Positions 57,032-62,000 of a stretch of DNA of 62,000 bases are shown here, piece after piece (the first letter of the stretch is position 1; each line of letters begins with the position of its first letter). The stretch is from Cryptomeria japonica (taxonomy: Eukaryota > Streptophyta > Pinopsida > Cupressales > Cupressaceae), in contig NC_081415.1 in the NCBI RefSeq assembly GCF_030272615.1, positions 268,631,425 through 268,693,424 on the forward strand, read 5' to 3'. The translations under genes were made by a program, and so were the position numbers. Under the pieces are notes generated by a model. It saw nothing but the letters and a program-made list of their open reading frames with translations. It searched no databases and was not told the DNA's origin.

Positions 57032-57793
57032 GACATGAATTATTGTAGGGTCCTTTTTCTTCCATCCAAGTTTCTTTAAACAAGCTTCCTTAAGAGATTT
57101 TCTATATATAGGTATGTCCTTAATGGCCTGGAAAAGAGGAATTTTTATGGGAACTTGCTTAAGCTAATCCAGAAAATCAAATGTTGGCTCAGGAATAGAT
57201 TTTGGTTGAGCCAATCTTTGATGGAATGGAGGGTCTGGATCTTTAGAATCATTAGGTGACAAAATTAGGGTAGAGTCAACTATTTCTTCCTCCTCATTGG
57301 TTAACTTTGTGATTACTAGAGTAGCTGGTGATTGCAAAGTTTTTCCTGACCTTAGATGAACATCACTAATATTAATTAAGTAGGAAGGATATTGGTTAAA
57401 CTCTGTTGAATACATAGGTTGTTGTTGTGGTTTATTGTTAGGATTAGGGGTGGGTTGGGTAGGAAGTTGTGTAGGTCTTGGCGAAACATTTGCAGTTGGC
57501 ATAATAGTTGGCTGAGAGGTTGGAGGTGGATTACCCAAGTTAGACCATTGTTGTCCTCTCCAAGGTTGTTGTTGGGGCTAGCTAGATTATTGAGGCTGCC
57601 AATTCGCTTGAAGTGGCTGCCAATTTCCCTGAGGTGGCTTCCATTGAGCTTGGGGTCCAAACCAAGAATTAGGTTGATAGTTACATTGCGGGTTCCCATA
57701 ATTGCCAATATTAGGAGGATATTGATTTTTCCATTCATTATTAGATGCATATGAATATGGACCATTAAAAGATAAAGGATCAGGTGGCATACC
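57032..57793 (-). pseudogene. Gypsy-2 Gag C-terminal Pro/Gln-rich region and Gag-protease linker
   Basis: Low-complexity protein with NPPPTSQPTIMPTA, QPTPNPNNKPQQQP and QGNWQPLQANWQPQ blocks in two frames (57164-57538; 57587-57790), separated by a frameshift near 57540-57590. The segment SGKTLQSPATLVITKLTNEE and a KLAQPKSIPEP block follow. Such linkers sit between nucleocapsid and protease in large plant gypsy Gags. Function beyond a spacer is unknown. Confidence 0.65.
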
Positions 57794-58960
57794 TTATCTT
57801 TGAACCCATGGTTTTCTTTGTGCCACAAAGAAAATTTGTCCTTCATCATTCTCAATTTGATGAAAGTCCAATTCATACATTATGTTGTCAATATTGTCCA
57901 ACTTTTTACATCTACACTCATTTTTCTTATGTCTACAATGTGGACAAAATTTAGACAGCATTGCTTCTGTAGCTTCTTGTTTTTGTTTAGCTTGGAGAGT
58001 GTCAATTTGTGTGGCCATATTGTTGATGATGTCCTGCTGAATATATTTGAGCAGATTGGTCAACTCCATTTTTGAAACTCCAGAGTTATATTTTCTTCTT
58101 GATGACATGTACTTGGATCCTCTAGGGTTTCTTAATGCAGCTCTTGAATAATTGAGCAGAGTAGTTGTATGCCACTCCATGTAGCTTGAGTAATATCTCC
58201 TCCAACCATGAGGTTGAGAGAATCTATACATTCTTCATTGACTCCCCTTAAGAAGTCCAATTTATGTGAATCTTCACTTAGCTGATTATGTTGGGATTTC
58301 TTTAGACAAAAGAGAAACCTTCCTACATAATCTTCTAGGGACTCTTCATCTTTTTTCTACATCTTGAAAATATCATCTCCCCTCATATCACTTCCCCTAC
58401 AATAATCTTTGTATTTCTTAATGAATTTTTCTTTCATGTTGTTCCAATCAGTGACAGAATCTTCCCCTAAAGACATGAACCATCAGAGAGCAGAATCCTT
58501 CAAGGTGGATGGAAACAATTTGAGGCGGTGTTGATCTGTAGTGTAATCATAGCTTTTGCATAGGACATCAATTTCAAAGAGAAAGGTATCTTGTTCTTCT
58601 GTAATAAGGCCATAAAAATAAGGAAGAACAAAAGGAGGTATTTTTTCAAATTGGCATTGGCTCCTTGTGGAGGTATGGTAAATTTGAAGGTTAGTTCAGG
58701 GGTGGGGGTGGATTATTTCCACCACAGCCTCTGCCAGCCATAATGCCTTGGTAAACAACTAATGCAACAGTTAGATCTTCATTAGGTAGTGGTTCTAGTG
58801 GAGGAATTAAGTTATCTAATTTTGCAAAGAGCTGCACAAAATGGTCAAGTTTTGCCTTAGTGGGATTTTCAAGTGGATATTCGTCAAAGTTATCCAAGTT
58901 AGGTAGGAATCTTCCAAGGGGATCTCTTCTTCCTTTTATATAGATTTTGAAAGGTTGACA
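57794..58960 (-). pseudogene. gag: Gypsy-2 Gag
   Basis: The N-terminal part has LDNFDEYPLENPTKAKLDHF (about 58840-58900), followed by a Pro run and a frameshift near 58690. The retrotransposon Gag domain is recognisable at 58240-58660: LYFYG..., LKDSALWFM-like (with one stop), SVTDWNNMKEKFIKKY and ESLEDYVGRF. The last open part (57794-58231) has a KMELTNLLKYIQQDI helix and a compact Cys/His cluster CPHCRHKKNECRC (57908-57946), not the usual CX2CX4HX4C knuckle. At least two frameshifts and several stops. Confidence 0.75.
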
Positions 58961-59074
58961 TTTGTACTACATTTAAAAACATAAATGACTTATACTATAC
59001 TAAAGATGAAATGCTACTAATATACTATTTTGACAAATAAAATCCTATTGTTCCCATAAACTCTCTCTTTGTCG

Positions 59075-59095
59075 CCATAACCAACAATGGTGCAA
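59075..59095 (-). other. Possible Gypsy-2 primer binding site (degenerate tRNA-Asp type)
   Basis: Just inside the 5' LTR the minus strand reads TTGCACCATTGTTGGTTATGG. It agrees with the Athila-type site TGGCGCCGTTGCCGGGGA at about two-thirds of positions; many differences are C to T or G to A. Placement is right, the match is weak. Confidence 0.35.
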
Positions 59096-59099
59096 AAAA

Positions 59100-60333
59100 T
59101 GTGGGTGCAAACAATGGCTATCACACATAGCTAGGTACTTAGACTAGAGATAGAAGTTTCCATTGAGCAACTATCTGAATTCCATTCTTCTGACTCATTT
59201 ATTCATCAATCTGAGGATGTGTACTGCAAAGTATATGCACTAAGAACATATAGGAACAAGTCTATCATATTTTTAGGCAATTGAAAGTGATTAAACAACT
59301 ATTTACAAAAAAAGGAAATTGATTTAAATCATGACTTTAAAGATAACATTAATTTCTGCTAACAAAATACCAATTCCTCAACTTGTACAGAAATAACTAT
59401 TCTGCTCTATTGTGGCTATTGGAACAGACAGCAAGCAAGTGAATGAAATAGAACTAAGTAACTTAAACAACAAAGTGCATAAAAGACAACCATATATAAT
59501 TCTCACCAAGTGGGCCCCCTTGGATGAGTCTCCTAAAATAAGAACTATAACAGAAATTAATTGATTAAGTCCACAACCATATCAGAAATGCCATATTAAT
59601 TTGGAAAGTAGATACTCTTCTTTATTCAGAAATCAACTTGACAGCATAACATTGCTTAATACAAAATCGAGAACTAACTAACACAGGAATGCACAAAGGA
59701 TTTATAACATTCATCCTTAGCAACAACCCAAAACATTCGCTCCACTTCCTACTATCTAGGTGGAAGCTTTATTTAAAACTCATAAGATCTAGGAAAGCTA
59801 AGATAATCAGGACTCTTGTCCTTCTTTGAACATTTGTAGATTTTTCCTATATCCTCTCTAACATCCCTCATGACAACTAACAGTATTTATAACGGATCGG
59901 GATTAGTCTACAGACTCCTTATTGAGCAAGGACAATAGTGACCAAGTCTTCAACAGATTTTTGAACTCTTCATGTCTTGTTGTCCATCCTTTGTCCACGT
60001 TACCCTGTTACTATGAATGAGACCATGCTCCTTCATAAATATCATTCCATACAATTGCCACACAAAGGTTAGAGCAAACATTCTATCCACACATCATGAT
60101 CATTTATTTTAAATATATTCATTAGTCACACAGAAAAATAGTAAATACTTATAATTGCATTTATAAGGTTCATGGTTCTGTCAAAATAAAGGTTTTAGCT
60201 ACAGGTAATAAGACTTATCAAACCAAGCATATAAGGTCGATTAAAGTATGTTTATGAAGTCCATCAGCAAATACAAAAACCCCTAAAGATGGTAAACTTA
60301 TCTATGAAAGAACCATAAAACTATGACTCGCCA
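59100..60333 (-). repeat. 5' LTR of Gypsy-2 (1234 bp)
   Basis: Paired with 33292-34539. Begins (plus) TGTGGGTGCAAAC and ends GACTCGCCA. The identity is high throughout, with several small indels. Confidence 0.95.
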
Positions 60334-60338
60334 TATAA

Positions 60339-60800
60339 CTGAAAGAAAAGCAATAAAAGGACAAGTAATAGTTGATCAACTCTCACATGCACCTATCCAA
60401 GATGATCATTCAATGTTGACTGATTTTCTAGATGAATTCATCTTTTCTGTTACCCCTTCCAATGAGTGACAATTGTATTTTGATGGATCCCACATAAGAT
60501 TTGCCTCAAGGGAAGGAATATTATTTGAAACCCTTCAAGGTGATGCTATTCCAAAGTCTTACCAGATCACTTTTAATTGTACTAATAATATTGCAAAATA
60601 TGAGGCTTTAGTCACTGGACTCAGAATAGCAATTCAATGGCTCATTATACATCTGCAGGTCTATGGAGATTCTCAACTAGTCATCTGCCAAGTAAATGAT
60701 GACAATGCAACAAAAGATGAAAAGATTCTCCCTTATAAGCACATGGTAGAATTCTTCAAGACAAAATTTGTTGTCATCCAATTTAATCAAGCCCCCTGAC
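60339..60800 (+). pseudogene. Gypsy-1 RNase H (continued after Gypsy-2)
   Basis: Resumes TERKAIKGQVIVDQLSHAP, then an RNase H domain: QLYFDGSHIRFASREGILFE (60470-60535), ECTNNIAKYEALVTGLRIAI-like block (60580-60640), VYGDSQLVICQVN (60660) and a terminal NKLADVMATIAS (60810). The catalytic Asp and Glu of DGS and YEAL are kept. A stop at 60466 just before QLYFDG and another at 60799 break it. Its separation from the RT by 27 kb is due only to Gypsy-2. Confidence 0.88.
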
Positions 60801-61040
60801 TTGAGAACAAATTAGCGGATGTTATGGCTACTATTGCTTCCATGTTAAACATGCCACACAATATGGACAAGTGTGAATTCTTGGTGGAATAGATGTTGAT
60901 CCCTTCTTTTGAAATCTCGACATTGGATCTCATGTGTGTCCTTGTTGGTCCTAATTCCCCATGTTATAAGTAAATCTATGAATACCTAAAATCTTAAATT
61001 ATATCTCCAAACCTTTCTATCAATCGATACTGATCCTTCA
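60801..61040 (+). pseudogene. Gypsy-1 RNase H-integrase linker
   Basis: Fragmentary reading with NKLADVMATIASMLN and SFEISTLDLMC, several stops, no domain. It connects the RNase H end to the integrase zinc region. Confidence 0.5.
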
Positions 61041-62000
61041 TAAGACAAGCTGCCAAATATGTCATCATCGGTGATACCCTTCATCACCGCTCTTTTGACC
61101 ACACCCTCCTCGGGTGTTTGGATTCTGACGAAGCACAGACGGCTTTACACAAAGTTCACGAAGGTATATGCGGGGGCCATCTCAATGGTCTTAACCTAGC
61201 TAAAAGTTGGTATGAGCTAGATATTTTTGACCGGCAATGGAAAAAGAGGCCCATGAATTTGCTAAAAAAGTGTTACAAATTCTTGATGCATGGAGATTAC
61301 ATTCACATGCTAGTTAAAGAGCTTCAACCTATCATATCTCCATGGCACTTTTCTCAATAGGGATTGGATCTCATTAGAAAGATTCATCTGACATCAACAA
61401 ACAAACATAAGTTTATCATAACAACCACATAATATTTCACAAAATGGACTGAGGCTATAACTATGACCTATATCACTGGCACACATATTTCTAAATTTAT
61501 TCTAAATTACATCATATGTTGATATGGGGTCCCTCTTGCTATAGTCACAAATAATGGTCATTCGTTCAAGAACAAAGATGTCAAATAAATCTATGAGAAG
61601 TTCCGCATCCAACACCGCTTCTCAACTCCATATTATCCACAAAGTAATGGCCAAGTTGAGGCATCCAACAAGCCATCATCAAAATACTCAAGAAAATTGG
61701 CAACGACGTTGGCCACGATTGGCATGTGCAATTAAATCCAGCTTTATAGGCTTATCGCACTTCTATTCACAACCCCAATGGTGCAAAACCATATTCCTTG
61801 GTGTGTGGTGTGGAAGCTATACTCCCCATAGAAGTGGAAATTCCATCACTACAAGTCTCTTTACAACACCTAATTCATGATGAAGCATATAAAGTTTCTA
61901 GGTTGCACCAACTTGAAATGTTGGATGAAAGGCGTCAGACAGCTTTGACACATCTGCAAGCATATCAAAACCGTCTCTGTCACACCTACAATAAGAAAGT
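61041..62000 (+). pseudogene. Gypsy-1 integrase (continues past the window)
   Basis: Zinc region: KVHEGICGGHLNGLNLAK (61150-61205) with the HEG-CGGH motif, followed in another frame by CCYKFLMHGDYIH-type residues. Core: DLIRKIH block near 61370, TNNGHSFKNKDVK (about 61548), where the second catalytic Asp of TDNG is Asn, and YYPQSNGQVEASN (about 61630) with the Glu kept. NDVGHDWHVQLNPAL (61708) and VEAILPIEVEIPSLQVSLQH (61815-61875) follow. At least three frameshifts and several stops. The end of the domain and the 3' LTR are not in the window. Confidence 0.82.

Larger units (their letters stand above)
33292..60333 (-). mobile_element. Gypsy-2: Ty3/gypsy (Athila-like) element with a third ORF, inserted in Gypsy-1 RNase H
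   Basis: LTRs at 33292-34539 (3') and 59100-60333 (5'), 1.23-1.25 kb. On the minus strand the order is gag, protease, RT, RNase H, integrase, an internal purine tract, then a long extra ORF before the 3' LTR. Gypsy-1 reads SEFDIVY at the left junction and KAIKGQ at the right, so the whole 27 kb sits inside it. Flanks are tatat (33287-33291) and tataa (60334-60338), a five-base duplication with one change. The element is further split by Copia-C, Copia-D and S2. Without these its length would be about 11.4 kb. The Athila-like label rests on gene order, the extra ORF and a possible tRNA-Asp primer site. Confidence 0.9.
15206..62000 (+). mobile_element. Gypsy-1: Ty3/gypsy LTR retrotransposon, oldest layer, split by four later insertions
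   Basis: Gypsy-1 pieces appear in order on the plus strand: 5' LTR, long leader, Gln-rich Gag start (19866-21276, 28101-28330), protease C-terminus and linker (28815-29945, 31455-32040), RT and RNase H start (32080-33291), RNase H (60339-60800) and integrase (61041 to the window end). RT before integrase is the gypsy order. Between the pieces lie Copia-B, a truncated copia LTR, solo LTR S1 and the 27-kb Gypsy-2 block. Reading resumes across each complete insertion once the target duplication is allowed for. The 3' LTR lies beyond base 62000. Confidence 0.85.

Noticed and set aside
57419-57754. 111-codon plus-strand ORF rich in Arg, Leu and Trp
   Set aside because: Antisense of the Pro/Gln-rich Gag linker of Gypsy-2; composition follows from that.
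1-62000. CRISPR arrays, bacterial-type operons, tRNA or rRNA genes, or a novel host gene system
   Set aside because: No spacer-type repeats, no Shine-Dalgarno-led gene clusters, no tRNA-like cloverleaf noticed; all recognisable proteins are retrotransposon-derived.

Overview
The window is repeat DNA from a large-genome seed plant. It holds Ty1/copia and Ty3/gypsy LTR retrotransposons with plant features: initiator-tRNA-Met primer sites, 5-bp target duplications, plant telomere-type TTTAGGG motifs in LTRs, and nested insertions with heavy point decay. A conifer is plausible from the long gypsy leaders and repeated nesting, but sequence alone does not prove it. I found no host gene, tRNA, rRNA or CRISPR array. 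Every autonomous coding region I can recognise is a decayed retrotransposon gag-pol.

Layout. 1-7169: Copia-A, minus strand; its 3' LTR is cut by the window edge and its 5' LTR abuts a TA/CA microsatellite (7170-7647). 7648-15205: gene-free DNA with a palindromic minisatellite (9371-9615), a (TA)n tract (11381-11468), a 154-bp tandem duplication (12676-12985), a candidate minus-strand LTR (13075-14198), a CT-rich tract and a foldback sequence (14491-14745). 15206-62000: Gypsy-1, plus strand, the oldest layer, whose 3' end lies beyond the window. Its coding sequence is split by Copia-B (21277-28095), a truncated copia LTR (about 28300-28812), a complete solo LTR S1 (29946-31454) and a 27-kb block (33292-60333).

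That block is Gypsy-2, a minus-strand, Athila-like gypsy element that landed in the RNase H region of Gypsy-1. Gypsy-2 is itself split by Copia-C (35948-43247, minus), Copia-D (44706-51919, plus) and solo LTR S2 (53893-54980). Each secondary insertion with both ends present in the window has a matching 5-bp target duplication: aaaac, agtga, ctctt, ccttt and aagac. For Gypsy-2 it is tatat/tataa, one mismatch. These duplications fix the order of insertion.

Gene content. Copia elements read gag - protease - integrase - reverse transcriptase - RNase H. Gypsy elements read gag - protease - RT - RNase H - integrase. Gypsy-2 also has a long third ORF between integrase and 3' LTR (about 2.8 kb once the two copia insertions are set aside), preceded by a second copy of the polypurine tract that primes at its 3' LTR. 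All pol genes carry stops, frameshifts or lost catalytic residues, so none looks autonomous. The points most worth following are the third ORF with its duplicated polypurine tract, the 19-20-bp palindrome array at 9.4-9.6 kb, and the short-hairpin and telo-box motifs shared by the copia LTRs.
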